Below the pieces are notes generated by a model, which made no database searches, was not told the origin of the DNA, and saw nothing but the letters and a program-made list of their open reading frames with translations. Shown one piece after another: positions 33,108-49,222 of a stretch of DNA of 64,000 nucleotides. A program made the position numbers and the translations under genes. The first letter of the stretch is position 1, and every line of letters starts with the position of its first letter. The DNA comes from Dromiciops gliroides (Eukaryota; Chordata; Mammalia; Microbiotheria; Microbiotheriidae): assembly GCF_019393635.1 (NCBI RefSeq), contig NC_057867.1, positions 4,901,821 through 4,965,820 on the forward strand. The letters run 5' to 3'.

Positions 33108-33141
33108 GTGGGTGATGCCAATCACAGCCATGAAGAAAAAG
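33108..33141 (+). CDS. RRAGB: RRAGB exon: start of the conserved Rag core
   Basis: A 34-base exon between 'caatctacag' and 'gtaagc'. From the ATG at 33115 it encodes MPITAMKKK, the conserved N-terminus of RagA apart from Ile3. The codons before that ATG, in the same frame, are TGG GTG (Trp-Val), the residues that precede this point in RagB. That coding trace upstream of the RagA start is the main reason for calling the gene RRAGB rather than RRAGA. The exon ends in phase 0. Rag GTPases are Ras-like proteins that work as RagA/B with RagC/D heterodimers on the lysosome and recruit mTORC1 when amino acids are plentiful. Confidence 0.85.
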
Positions 33142-36478
<3,337 letters not shown>

Positions 36479-37769
36479 CCAAACCACAGCTTTCAACAGT
36501 GGCCCTGGCACATGGCTTTAGAGGGCTCTTTCTTAAGAACACAGGCCTCTTTCCTTAGCAAACCAGACAACTGCCCAGAATGGCCACTGCTAGAGGAGGC
36601 CCTACTTGGCAGAAATGCCAGGGTAGGTGGCAAGGGCAAGGAGTAGGAATGGGCAGCTCATCAGCTGAGGCTGTTGAGCTTGCAGGCCCTCCGGGCATTG
36701 GAGAAAGCAGGTACAGATTTGGCTGATTGTATAGTGAACCACACCCTTTCCATAGTGCCTTCTATGGGGGCCATAGATGGGGCATCCCCTGTCACTGTAA
36801 AGGAGGAAGAGCTGAATACTTTCTAGAATCAAGAGTAGTCAGTGGTTGCTTTGTGGGGACTATCAGTGAGTGGGTAGAGAATAGCTAGACTCTCATTAGC
36901 AGTAAATGGCTTAAGGGACTGCTAGAATGAGAAGCCATGTTAGGCTAGCTACACATACTTGTGGCCAATGGTATCATCAGCTGCTCTTTTGTAGATCGAC
37001 CTGGGGGCTCCAGCCAGCCTCCCTTCCTCCCTCCCTACCACCTTCCCTCTCCCTCTCTTTCCTTTTAGGGTGCTCAGTCTGGTAAGTTTTGGGTTTCTTG
37101 GCCCAGGAGCCTTCAGGTCACATACTCAGCCTGACCCAACCTGACCCCAGCAAAATTTTGGCTTTTCTCTAGGCCCCAGGGGCAGGCGGCTTTATTTCAG
37201 ATTCTTTGGCTTTGTTTTTTGCTCTGTTTTCTTCTCTCTCTGAGACATGTACATAGAAGTTTGGAAATGGAGCTGGTGAGGTGGGAGGACAGAAATACAA
37301 TGTTGACAATTGCCCAGGGAGGTGTCTGTTTCAGCTTGGATAACTTGTGTACAGGGAGTTCTGGGAAGATACTTCTCAGTCACAGTAACCTAGTTACTCA
37401 TGTAACCATCGCGCTGTGATAACATTTGTATACATTTATCCATCAGCTTAAACATTCTCTTTTTTTCTTGCCAGGCAGCCTTTTGAGCACATTGGGTTTT
37501 TTCTTCCTTCCTTGAGCTATTTCTTTCTGTTTTCATTCCCTGATTAAAAAGCCTGGTGGCAGTGCCTGTCCTGGGGAGTGGAGGTGCTTTGGCACTCAGG
37601 GAAGCCCCCATTCTTCAGAGGTGGCCTAGTGTTAAGAGCATCCCCTTCCCCCATCCTTCCCCAGGCCCTTTTAAGCCTTTGTCAGCCTTAAAACACTTGA
37701 GGCATTCTCACTAAGTCCCAGAAGCATTGATCTGATAGGTGTGAGGTGGTACCTCAGAGTTGTTTTTTT
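36479..37769. other. RRAGB intron, unique part, no exon found
   Basis: The main non-repeat part of the long intron. I looked here for the 28-residue alternative exon known from RagB and did not see it. Confidence 0.5.
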
Positions 37770-37904
37770 GTTTTTTGGTATTTTGGGGTTTTTTTGGTGG
37801 GGCAATGAGGGTTAAGTGACTTGCCCAGAGTCACACAGCTAGTAAGTGTCAAGTGTCTGAGGCCGGATTTGAACTCAGGTCCTCATGAATCCAGGGCCCC
37901 CCGT
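37770..37904 (-). repeat. MAR1/WSINE1-type SINE, head missing
   Basis: A SINE on the - strand whose head is cut at 'ccagggcc', followed at once by the T tail of an L1. The L1 probably inserted into it. Confidence 0.85.
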
Positions 37905-40900
37905 TTTGTTTTTTTGAATTATAAAAGTATTTTATTATTTTCCAGTTACATGTAGAGATAGTTTTCAACATTTGTTTTTATAAAATTTCTAGTTTCAAAT
38001 TTTTCTCCCTCCCTGCCCCCTTCCCAAGACAGCAAGTAATCTGATATAGGTTATATATGTACAATATCATTAAACATATTTCTGCATTAGTCATGTTATA
38101 TAAGAAGAATCAGAGCAAAAAGGAAAAACCTCAAAAAAGAAAAACAACAGCACCAAAAACAAAAGAAATAGTATGGTTCAATCTGCATCCACAGTTCTTT
38201 TTTTTTTCTGGATTTGGAGAGCCTTTTCTATCATGAGTCCTTTGGAACTATCTTTGATCATCATATTGATGAGAAGAATCAAGTCTATCACAGTTGATCA
38301 ACACATAATGTTGATGATACTGTGTACAATGTTCTCCTTGTTCTGCTGTTTTCACTCATCATCAGTTCATGCAATAGAATTCCATTACATTCTTATACCA
38401 CAACTTGTTTAGCCATTCCCCAATTGATGGGCAGCCCCTCAGTTTCCAATTCCTTGCCACCACAAAAAGAGCAGCTATAAGTATTTTTGTACACATGGGT
38501 CCTTTTCCCTTTTTTATGATCTCTTTGGGATAAAGACCTAATAGTGGTATTTCTGGGTCAAAGGGTATGCATAGCTTTATAGCCCTTTGGGCATAATTCC
38601 AGATTGCTCTCCAGAATGGTTGGATCAGTTCACAGCTCCACCAACAATGCATTAGTACTCCAATTTTTCCACAGCTTCTCCAACATTTATTATTTTCCTT
38701 TGTTGTCATATTAGCCAATCTGATAGGTTTGTGGTGGTACCTCAGAGTTGTTTTAATTTGCATCTCTCTAATCATTAGAGATTTAGAGCATTTTTTCATA
38801 TGACAATAGATAGCTTTGGTTTCTTCATCAGAAAACTGCCTGTTCATATCCTTTGTCCATTTCTCAATTGGGGAATGACTTGCATTCTTAATGAATTTGA
38901 TTTAGTTCCTGATATATTTTAGAAATGAGGCCTTTAAAAGAAATACTGACTATAAAAATTGTTTCCCAGCTTTCTGTATCCCTTCTAATTTTGGATGCAT
39001 TGCTTCTGTTTGTACAAAACCTTTTTAATTTAATGTAATCAAAACCATCCATTTTGCATTTCATAATATTCTCTATCTCTTGTTTGGTCATAAACTGTTC
39101 TCCTTTCCAGAGATCTGAAAGGTAAATTATTCCTTCCTCTCCTAATTTACCTATGATATCACCTTTTATGTCTAAATCATGTACCCATTTTAGTATAAGG
39201 TGTAAGATGTTGGTCTATGCCTAATTTCTGCCATACTATCTTCCAGTTTTCCCAGCAGTTTTTGTCAAATAGTGAGCTTTTATCCCAGAAGTTGGAGTCT
39301 TTGGGTTTATCAAACACTGCATTTCTAATGTCATTTACTACTGTGTCTCCTGTGCCTAGCCTATTCCACTGATCCTCCTCTCTATTTCTTAGCCAGTACC
39401 AAATAGTTTTGATGACTGCCCGCTTTATAGTAGAGCTTCAGATTTGGTACAGCTATCCCACCTTCCTGTGCATTTTTTTTTTCATTATTTCCCTTGAAAT
39501 TCTTGACCTTTTGTTTTTCCAGATGAATTTTGTTATTATTTTTTCTAGCTCTATAAAATAATTTTTAGGTAGTCTGATTAGTATGGCACTGAATAAGTAA
39601 ATTATTTTAGGTAGAATTGTCATTTTTATTATATTAGCTCTGTCTATCCATGAGCAATTGATATCTTTCCAGTTATTTAGATCTGATTTGATTTGTGTGA
39701 AAAGTGTTTGGTAATTATGTTCATAGAGTTCCTGGGTTTGTCTTGGCAAGTAGACTCCCAAGTATTTTATATTATCTACTGTTACTTTAAATGAAACTTC
39801 TCTTTCTATCTCTTGCTGCTGGACTTTGTTGGTCATGTATAGAAATGCTGATGATTTATGTGGATTTATTATTTTGTGTGTGTGTGTGTGTGTGTGGATT
39901 TATTTTATATCCTGCTACTTTGCTAAAGTTGTTCATTGTTTCAAGTAGTTTTTGAGTTGCTTCTCTAGGATTCTCTAAGTATACCATCATATCATCTGCA
40001 AAGAGTGATAGTTTTGTTTCCTCCTTGCCTATTCTAATTCCTTTAATTCCTTTTTCTTCTCTGATTGCTAAAGCTAACTTTTCTAGTACAATATTGAATA
40101 ATAGAGGTGATAATGGACATCCCTGTTTCACCCCTGATCTTATTGGGAAGGCCTCTAACTTATCTCCATTACATATAATGCTTGTGGATGGTTTTAGGTA
40201 GATACTCCTTACTATTTTAAGGAAAGCTCCACCTATTCCTAAGCTCTCTAGTGTTTTTATTAGGAATGGGTGCTTTATTTTGTCAAAAGCTTTCTCTGCA
40301 TCTATTGAGATAGTCATATGATTTTGGTTAGTTTTCTTATTGATGTGGTTGATTATGTTCATAGTTTTCCTAATGTTGAACCAGCCCTGCATTCCTGGTA
40401 TAAATCCCACCTGGTTATCGTGTATTATCCTGGTGATCACTTGCTATAATCTCCTTGCTAATGTCTTATTTAAGATTTTAGCATCAATATTCATTAGGGA
40501 AATTGGTCTATAATTTTCTTTCTCTGTTTTTGCTTTGCCTGGTTTTGGTATCACCACCATATTTGTGTCATAAAACGAATTTGGTAGAACTCCTTCTTCA
40601 CCTATTTTCCCAAATAATGTGTATAATATTGGAATTAATTGTTCTTTAAATGTTTGGTAGAATTCACCTGTAAACCCATCTGGCCCTGGGGATTTTTTCT
40701 TAGGGAGTTTATTAATGGCTTGTTCAATTTCTTTTTCTGATAAGGGCTTATTCAAGGATTTTATTTCCTCTTCAGTTAACCTGGGCAGTTTGTATTTTTG
40801 TAAATATTTATCCATGTCATTTAGATTGTCAAATTTATTGGCATACAGTTGGGCAAAATAATTCCTAATTATTGCTTTAATTTCCACTTCATTGGTGGTA

Positions 40901-40917
40901 ACCTCTTTCATTTTTTC

Positions 40918-41077
40918 TTTTCTTTCTTTTTTTTTTTTAAGTAAGGCATTTTGGGGGTAAGTGACTTGCCCAGGGTCACACAGCTAGTAAGTATTAAGTG
41001 TCTGAGGCCAGATTTGAACTCAGGTACTCCTGAATCCAGGGCTGGTGCTCTATCCACTGTGCCATCTAGCTGCCCCA
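40918..41077 (-). repeat. SINE nested in the left L1 copy
   Basis: A SINE on the - strand flanked by 'acctctttcattttt' on both sides (near 40902 and 41078). Confidence 0.9.
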
Positions 41078-41638
41078 CCTCTTTCATTTTTGATGCTGGT
41101 AATTTGGTTTTCTTCTTTCTTTTTTTAAATCAAATTAACCAATGTTTTATCTTTTATTGTTTTTTTCATAATACCAGCTCTTAATTTTATTGATTTAATT
41201 CTATAGTTTTCTTGCTTTCAATTTTATTAATTTCTCTTTTAATTTTCAGGGTTTCTAATTTACTATTTAATTGGGGATTTTTACTTTGTTCTTTTTCTAG
41301 CTTTTTAAGTTGTATGCCCAATTCATTGATGTCCTCTTTCTCTTTTTTATTCATGTAAGCAGTTTGAGTTATAAATTTTCCCCTAAGCACTGCTTTGGCT
41401 GCATCCCATAGATTTTGGTATTTGTCTCATTATTGTCATTCTCTTAGATGAAGTTATTGTTCCTGTGATTTGTTGTTTGACCCCCTTATTCTTTAGAATG
41501 AAATTATTTAGTTTCCAATTAATTTTCATGGCTCTTTGTTATTTTCATTGCATAATGGTCTGAGAAGAATGCATTTACTATTTCTTCCTTTCTACATTTG
41601 ACTATAATAAAGTTTTGTGCCCTAATACATGGTCAAAT

Positions 41639-41776
41639 TTTTTTTTTTTTTAGTGAGGCAATTGGGGTTAAGTGACTTGCCCAGGGTCACACAGCTAGTG
41701 TCTGAGGCCGGATTTGAACTCAGGTACTCCTGACTCCAGGGCCAGTGCTCTATTCACTGCACCACCTAGCTGCCCC
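41639..41776 (-). repeat. SINE nested in the left L1, with L1 sequence missing
   Basis: A SINE on the - strand. On its left the L1 text stops at 'acatggtcaaa'; on its right it resumes at 'ttccttatctctttt'. In the right L1 copy about 325 bp lie between those points (46709-47033). Confidence 0.85.
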
Positions 41777-43486
41777 TTCCTTATCTCTTTTAATTAGATC
41801 TATTTTTGCCTTTGCTTTGTCTGACATAAGGATTGCTACCCCTGCTTTTTTTACTTTAGCTGAAGCATAATATATTCTGCTCCAACCTTTTACCTTTACT
41901 CTGTGTGTATCTCTCTGCTTCAAATGTGTTTCCTGTAAACAGCATATTGTAGGGTTCTGGTTTTTAATCCACTCTGCTCTTTGCTTCTGTTTTATGGCAG
42001 AGTTCATCCCATTCACATTCACAGTTATTATTGCTAACTGTCGATTCCCTTCCATTCTATTTACCCGCTTTGTACTTTACCTCTCTTCTTTCACCTTTAT
42101 TCCTCCTCACCGTTTTGCTTCTTATCCCTGCCTCCCCCAATATGACCTACCTTTTATCACCCCCTCCCTTTTCTCCCTTGCTTCTGCCCTCCCTTCCATC
42201 AGTTCCCCCTTTTCCCCTTACCTTTTTATGTCCCTAAAGAATAAGCTAAGTTTCTTTATCCAAATGAATGTGTATGTTATTCCCTCTTTGAATCAAATCT
42301 AGTGAGAATAGGGTTGAAACAATGTTCACCCCTCCCTTCTTTCCCTCTATTGTAATAGGTTTTTTTGTACCTCTTCATATGATGTAATTCACTCCATTCC
42401 ACCTTCCCTTTCCCCATAAACTCCCTTTTAACCCTTTAATTTTCTTTTTTTTCTGATAAAAGTATTTTATTTTTTTCCAGTTACATGTAAAAATAGTTCT
42501 CAATATTTGTTTATATGAGCTTTCCAATTTCAAATTGTTCTCCCTCCCGCCCCCCTTCCCTAGACAGCAGGTAATCTGATATAGGTGTTTTATATATATA
42601 TATAATAACATTAAACATATTTCTGCATTAGTCATGTTATAAGAGAAGAATCAGAACAATCAGGAAAAACCTCAAAATAGAAAAACAACAGCACCAAAAA
42701 CAAAAGAAATAGTATGGTTCAATCAGCATCTATACTCCACAGTTCTTTTTTTTTTTTTTCTGGATTTGGAGATCCCCTTCCATCATGAGTCCTTTGGAAC
42801 TCTTCTGTACCATTGCATTGGTGAGAAGAATCTAGTCTATCACAGTAGATCAACACACAATATTGGTGATACTGTGTACAATGTTCTTCTGGTTCTGCTC
42901 ATCTCACTCATCATCAGTTCATGCAGGTCCTTCCAGATTTCTCTGAACTCCTCCTGCTCATTGTTTCTTACAGCACAATAGAATTCCATTACATTAACAT
43001 ACCACAATTTGTTCAGCCATTCCCCAGTTGATGGACATCCCCTCAATTTCCAATTCCTTGCCAAGTACAGCTATAAATAATTTTGTACATGTGGGTCCTT
43101 TCCCCTTTTTTATGATCTCTTTGGGAAAAAGAACTAATAGTGGTATTGCTGGGTCAAAGGGTATGCACAGCTTTATTGCCCTTTGGGCATAGTTCCAAAC
43201 TGCTCTCCAGAATGGTTGGATCAGTTCACAGCTCCACCAACAATGCATTAGTGCTCCAATTTTTCCACAGCTTCTCCAACATTTATTATTTTCCATTTTT
43301 GTCATATTAGCCAATCTGATAGGTGTCAGGTGGTACCTCAGAGTTGTTTTAATTTGCATTTCTCTAATCAATAGTAATTTAGAGCATTTTTTCATATGGC
43401 AATACATAGCTTTGATTTCTTCATCAGAAAACTGCCTGTTCATATCCTTTGACCATTTCTCAATTGGGGAATGACTTGGATTCATA

Positions 43487-43636
43487 TATTTTTTTTTTTT
43501 AGTGAGGCAATTGGGGTTAAGTGACTTGCCCAGGGTCACACAGCTAGTAAGTGTTAAGTGTCTGAGGCCGGACTTGAACTCAGGTACTCCTGACTCCAGG
43601 GCCGGTGCTCTATCCACTGCGCCACCTAGCTGCCCC
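43487..43636 (-). repeat. SINE nested in the right L1
   Basis: A SINE on the - strand with 'ggattcatata' on both sides (about 43478 and 43637). Confidence 0.9.
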
Positions 43637-44931
43637 TGGATTCATATAGATTTGATTTAGTTCCCTATATTTTAGAAATGAGACCTTTATCAGAAGTACT
43701 GGCCATAAAAATTGTTTACCAGCTTTCTGCATCCCTTCTAATTTTGGATGCATTGCTTCTGTTTGTACAAAACCTTTTAATTTAATGTAATCAAAATCAT
43801 CCATTTTGCATTTCATAATATTCTCTATCTCTTGTTTGGTCATAAACTGTTCTCCTTTCCAAAGATCTAAAAGGCAGACTATTCCTTTCTCTCCTAATTT
43901 ACTTATGGTATCACCTCTTATGTCTAAATCATCTATCCATTTTGACCTTATTTTAGAATAAGGTGTAAGATATTGGTCTATACCTAATTTCTGCCATACT
44001 ATCTTCCAGTTTTCCCAGCAGTTTTTGTCAAATAGTGAGCTTTTATCCCAGAAGCTGGAGTCTTTGGGTTTATCAAACACTGCATTTCTAATGTCATTTA
44101 CTACTGTGTCTCCTGTGCCTAGCCTATTCCACTGATCCTCCTCTCTATTTCTTAGCCAGTACCAAATAGTTTTGATGACTGCCCGCTTTATAGTAGAGCT
44201 TCAGATTTGGTACAGCTATCCCACCTTCCTGTGCATTTTTTTTTCATTATTTCCCTTGAAATTCTTGACCTTTTGTTTTTCCAGATGAATTTTGTTATTA
44301 TTTTTTCTAGCTCTATAAAATAATTTTTAGGTAGTCTGATTAGTATGGCACTGAATAAGTAAATTATTTTAGGTAGAATTGTCATTTTTATTATATTAGC
44401 TCTGTCTATCCATGAGCAATTGATATCTTTCCAATTTTTTAGATCTGATTTGATTTGTGTGAAAAGTGTTTGGTAATTGTGTTCATAGAGTTCCTGGGTT
44501 TGTTTTGGCAAGTAGACTCCTAAGTATTTTATATTATCTACTGTTACTTTAAATGGAATTTCTCTTTCTATCTCTTGCTGCTGGACTTTGTTGGTCATGT
44601 ATAGAAATGCTGATGATTTATGTGGATTTATTTTATATCCTGCTACTTTGCTAAAGTTGTTAATTGTTTCAAGTAATTTTTGAGTTGATTCTCTAAGTAT
44701 ACCATCATATCATCTGCAAAGAGTGATAGTTTTGTTTCCTCCTTGCCTATTCTAATTCCTTTAATTCCTTTTTCTTCTCTGATTGCTAAAGCTAACTTTT
44801 CTAGTACAATATTGAATAATAGAGGTGATAATGGACATCCCTGTTTCACCCCTGATCTTATTGGGAAGGCCTCTAACTTATCTCCATTACATATAATGCG
44901 TGTGGATGGTTTTAGGTAGATTCTGCTTACT

Positions 44932-45072
44932 ATTTTGTTTTTGTTTTTTTTGCGGGGCAATGGGGGTTAAGTGACTTGCCCACTGTCACACAGCTAGTAA
45001 GTGTCAAGTGTCTGAGGCCGGATTTGAACTCAGGTACTCCTGCTTTATCCACTGCACCACCTGGCCGCCCCC
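44932..45072 (-). repeat. SINE nested in the right L1, internal deletion
   Basis: A SINE on the - strand lacking about 20 bases between 'actcctg' and 'ctttatccactg'. 'ctgcttactatttt' is repeated at both sides (about 44925 and 45075). Confidence 0.9.
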
Positions 45073-45785
45073 AACTGCTTACTATTTTAAGGAAAGCTCC
45101 ACCTATTCCTAAACTCTCTAGTGTTTTTATTAGGAATGGGTGCTGTATTTTGTCAAAAGCTTTCTCTGCATCTATTGATATAATCATATGATTTTGGTTA
45201 GTTTTCTTATTGATGTGGTTGATTATGTTGATAGTTTTCCTAATGTTGAACCAGCCCTGCATTCCTGGTATAAATCCCACCTGGTCATAGTGTATTATCC
45301 TGGTGATCACTTGCTATAATCTCCTTGCTAATGTCTTATTTAAGATTTTAGCATCAATATTCATTAGGGAAATTGGTCTATAATTTTCTTTCTCTGTTTT
45401 TGCTTTGCCTGGTTTTGGTATCACCACCATATTTGTGTCATAAAACGAATTTGGTAGAACTCCTTCTTCACCTATTTTCCCAAATAATGTGTATAATATT
45501 GGAATTAATTGTTCTTTAAATGTTTGGTAGAATTCACCTGTAAACCCATCTGGCCCTGGGGATTTTTTCTTAGGGAGTTTATTAATGGCTTGTTCAATTT
45601 CTTTTTCTGATAAGGGCTTATTCAAGGATTTTATTTCCTCTTCAGTTAACCTGGGCAGTTTGTATTTTTGTAAATATTTATCCATGTCATTTAGATTGTC
45701 AAATTTATTGGCATACAGTTGGGCAAAATAATTCCTAATTATTTCTTTAATTTCCACTTCATTGATGGTAACATCACCCCTTTCA

Positions 45786-45936
45786 TTTTTTTTTTAATTA
45801 GTGAGGCAGTTGGGGTTAAGTGACTTGCCCAGGGTCACACAGCTAGTAATTGTTAAGTGTCTGAGGCCGGATTTGAACCCAGGTACTCCTGACTCCAGGA
45901 CCGGTGCTCTATCCACTGCACCACCTAGCTGCCCCA
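45786..45936 (-). repeat. SINE nested in the right L1, same site as 40918-41077
   Basis: A SINE on the - strand. 'ccctttcattttt' stands on both sides. The insertion site is the same L1 position as that of the SINE at 40918-41077 in the left copy. Confidence 0.9.
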
Positions 45937-46351
45937 TCCCTTTCATTTTTGATACTGGTAATTTGGTTTCCTTTTTTTTTTTTTTATCAAATTAACCAAT
46001 ATTTTATCTATTTTATTGGTTTTTTCATAATACCAGCTCTTAGTTTTGTTGATTAATTCTATAGTTTTCTTGCTTTCAATTTTATTACTTTCTCCTTTAA
46101 TTTTCAGGGTTTCTAGTTTATTATCTAATTGGGGATTTCTAATTTGTTCTCTTTCTAGCTTTTTAAGTTGTATGCCCAATTCATTGATGTCCTCTTTCTC
46201 TTTTTTATTCATGTAAGCAGTTTGAATTATAAATTTTCCCCTAAGCACTGCTTTGGCTGCATTCCATAGATTTTGGTATGTTGTCTCATTGTTGTCATTC
46301 TCTTGAAGTTATTGATTGTTTCTATGATTCGTTGTTTGACCCATTCATTCT

Positions 46352-46535
46352 TTTTTGTTTTGTTTTGTTTTGGTTTTTCATTGTTGTTTTTTGTTTTTTT
46401 GCGGGGCAGTGGGGGTTAAGTGACTTGCCCAGGGTCACACAGCTAGTAAGTGTCAAGTGTCTGAGGCTGGATTTGAACTCAGGTACTCCTGAATTCAGGG
46501 CCAGTGCTTTATCCACTGTGCCACCTAGCCGCCCC
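46352..46535 (-). repeat. SINE nested in the right L1
   Basis: A SINE on the - strand with a long T/G-rich tail and 'cattcattctttt'-type duplication at both ends (about 46343 and 46537). Confidence 0.9.
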
Positions 46536-48761
46536 CCATTCATTCTTTAGAATGAAATTATTTAGTTTCCAATTGATTTTCAGTCTATTTTTCCATGGCT
46601 CTTTCTTACATGTAATTTTTATTGCATCATGATCTGAGAAGTATGCATTTACTATTTCTGCCTTTCTACATTTGACTATGATGTTTTTGTGCCCTAATAC
46701 ATGGTCAATTTTTGAAAATGTGCCATGCACTGCTGAGAAAAAGGTATATTCCTTTCTATCCCCATTCAATTTTCTACAGACATCTATCATGTCTAACTTT
46801 TCTAACATTCTGTTCACCTCTTTAACTTCTTTCTTATTTATTTTGTGGCTAGATTTATCTCATTCTGAGAGGGGGAGATCCAGATCCCCCACTAGTATAG
46901 TATTACTGTCTAATTCCTCTTGTAACTCATTTAACTTCTCCTCTAAGAACTTGGATGCTATACCACTTGGCGCATACATATTTAATATTGATATTGCTTC
47001 ATTATCTATAGTGCCTTTTAGCAAGATGTAGTTTCCTTCCTTATCTCTTTTAATGAGATCTATTTTTGCCTTTGCTTTTTCTGAGATAAGGATTGCTACC
47101 CCTGCTTTTTTACTTTAGCTGATGCGTAATATATTCTGCTTCAGCATTTTACCTTTACTCTGCTTCAAATGTGTTTCTTGTAAACAGCATATTGTAGGAT
47201 TCTGGTTTTTAACCCACTCTCTAATTCGCTTCCGTTTTATAGCAGAGTTTATCCCATTCACATTTACAGTTATTATTACTATCTATTCCCCTCCATTCTA
47301 TTTGTCCCCTTTGTACTTTTCCCCCCTTCTTTCACCCTTCTTTCACCTCCTCACCAGTGTTTTGCTTCTTACCCCTGCCTCCCCTAATCTGCCCTCCCTT
47401 TTTATCACCCCCCTCCCTTTTCTTTACTCTTTTCTCTCTTGCTTTTGCCCCCCTTCTATCAGTGCCCCCTTCCCTTTCCCCTTTTATTTCCCTAAAGAAT
47501 AAGCTAGGTTTCTTTATCCAAATGAACGTATATTTTATTCCCTCTTTGAATCAAATCTAATGAGAGTAGGGTTGAAACAATGTTCACCCCTCCCTTCTTT
47601 CCCTCTATTGTGATATGTTTTTTTTTACCTCTTCATATGTCATTCACCCCATTCTACCTTCCCTTTCCTCTTCTCCCTATAAGCTCCCTTTTTTAACCCC
47701 TTAATTTCTTTTATGTCATCACATCAAAGATAATTTATATTTATACCCTCTGTGTATAATCCTTCTGTCTGCCCAAATACATTTACAGTTCTCAAGAGTT
47801 ATAAGTATTATCTTCCTTTGTACAGATGTAAACATTTTAACCTAATTGAGTAACTTTTTTTCCCCCTGTTTAGCTTTTTAAACTTCTCTTGAATCTTGTA
47901 TGTTAAGATTGAATTTTCTATTCAGTTCTGGTCTTTTCCTCAGGAAACCTTGAAAGTCCCCAGTGTCATTGAACGTCCATCTTTTCCCCTGAAAGAGAAT
48001 GCTCAGTTTTGCTCGGTAATAGATTCTCGGCTGTAATCCAAGCTCCTTTGCCTTCCGGAATATCACATTCCAAGCCTTGTGATCCTTTAATATTGAAGCT
48101 GCCAGGTCCTGAGCAATCCTGACCATGGCTCCATGATATTTAAATTGCTTCTTTCTGGCTGCTTGGAGTATTTTCTCCTTCACCTGATAATTCTGGAATT
48201 TGGCTACAATATTCCTTGGAGTTTTCCTTTTGGGGTCTCTTTCAGGAGGTGATCGGTGGATTCTTTCAATGACAATTTTATCCTCTGATTCTATAATATC
48301 AGGGCAGTTCTCCTTAATAATTTCCTGGAATATGGTGTCTAGACTCTTTTTCTGATCATGGCATTCAGGCAGTCCAATGATTCTCAAATTGTCTCTCCTG
48401 GATGTGTTTTCCAGGTTGGTTGTCTTTCCAATGAGGTATTTCACATTTTCTTCTATTTTTTTTATTCTTTTGATTCTGCTTGACTGATTCCTGTTGTCTC
48501 ATGGATTCCTTATCTTCCAACTGTCCAATTTTAATTTTTAAGGAATTTTTTCTTTAATGAGATAATGCACCTTTTTTTTCCATTTGACCAAATGAATTTT
48601 TTAAGGCAGTGTTTTCTTCAGTGAGATTATGCACCTTTTTTTCCATTTGGCCAGATGAATTTTTTATGGAATTGTTTTCTTCAGGCAATCTTTGTGCTTC
48701 CTTTTCCAAGCTGCTGATTCTTTTTTCATAATTTTCTTTCGTTGCTTTCATTTCTTTCAAT

Positions 48762-49222
48762 TGCCTTTTTTTTTTTTTTTGGTGAGGCAATTGGGGTTAA
48801 GTGACTTGCCCAGGGTCACACAGCTAGTAGGTGTTAAGCGTCTGAGGCTGGATTTGAACTCAGGTCCTCCTGAATCCAGGGCCAGTGCTCTATCCACTGC
48901 GCGACCTAGCTGCCCCTCAATTGATTTTTTTTTTTTTTTTGGTGGGGCAGTGAGGGTTAAGTGATTTGCCCAGGGTCACACAGCTAGTGTCAAGTGTCTG
49001 AGGCTGGATTTGAACTCAGGTTCTCCTGAATCCAGGACTGGTGCTTTATCCACTGTACCACCTAGCTGCCCCTCAATCGATTTTTTTTTTTGGTGAGGCA
49101 ATTGGGGTTAAGTGACTTGCCCAGGGTCACACAGCTAGTAAGTGTGTAAAGTGTCTGAGGCCGGATTTGAACTCAGGTCCTCCTGAATCCAGGACCAGTG
49201 CTCTATCCACTGTGCCACTCCC
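48762..49222 (-). repeat. Three consecutive SINEs in L1 ORF1
   Basis: SINEs at 48762-48917, 48925-49073 and 49079-49222, all on the - strand, separated only by 'tcaattga'/'tcaatcga' type target duplications. The last lacks its outer head. Confidence 0.9.

Larger units (their letters stand above)
37905..42437 (-). mobile_element. L1 retrotransposon, left copy, 5'-truncated
   Basis: An L1 on the - strand: T-rich 3' end at about 37905-37920, then ORF2 read leftward. Frames at 38362-38847 (C-terminal region), 39453-40440 and 40444-40911 (reverse transcriptase, with the active-site 'FADDM' near 39980) and 41750-42055 (start of the endonuclease, beginning NVNGMNSAIKQ) are separated by stops and shifts. 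A (GT)n insertion lies at 39877-39896. Two SINEs are nested at 40918-41077 and 41639-41776. The copy ends in the ORF1-ORF2 spacer near 42437, where the right copy begins. ORF1 is absent. It is dead, but close in sequence to the right copy. Confidence 0.9.
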
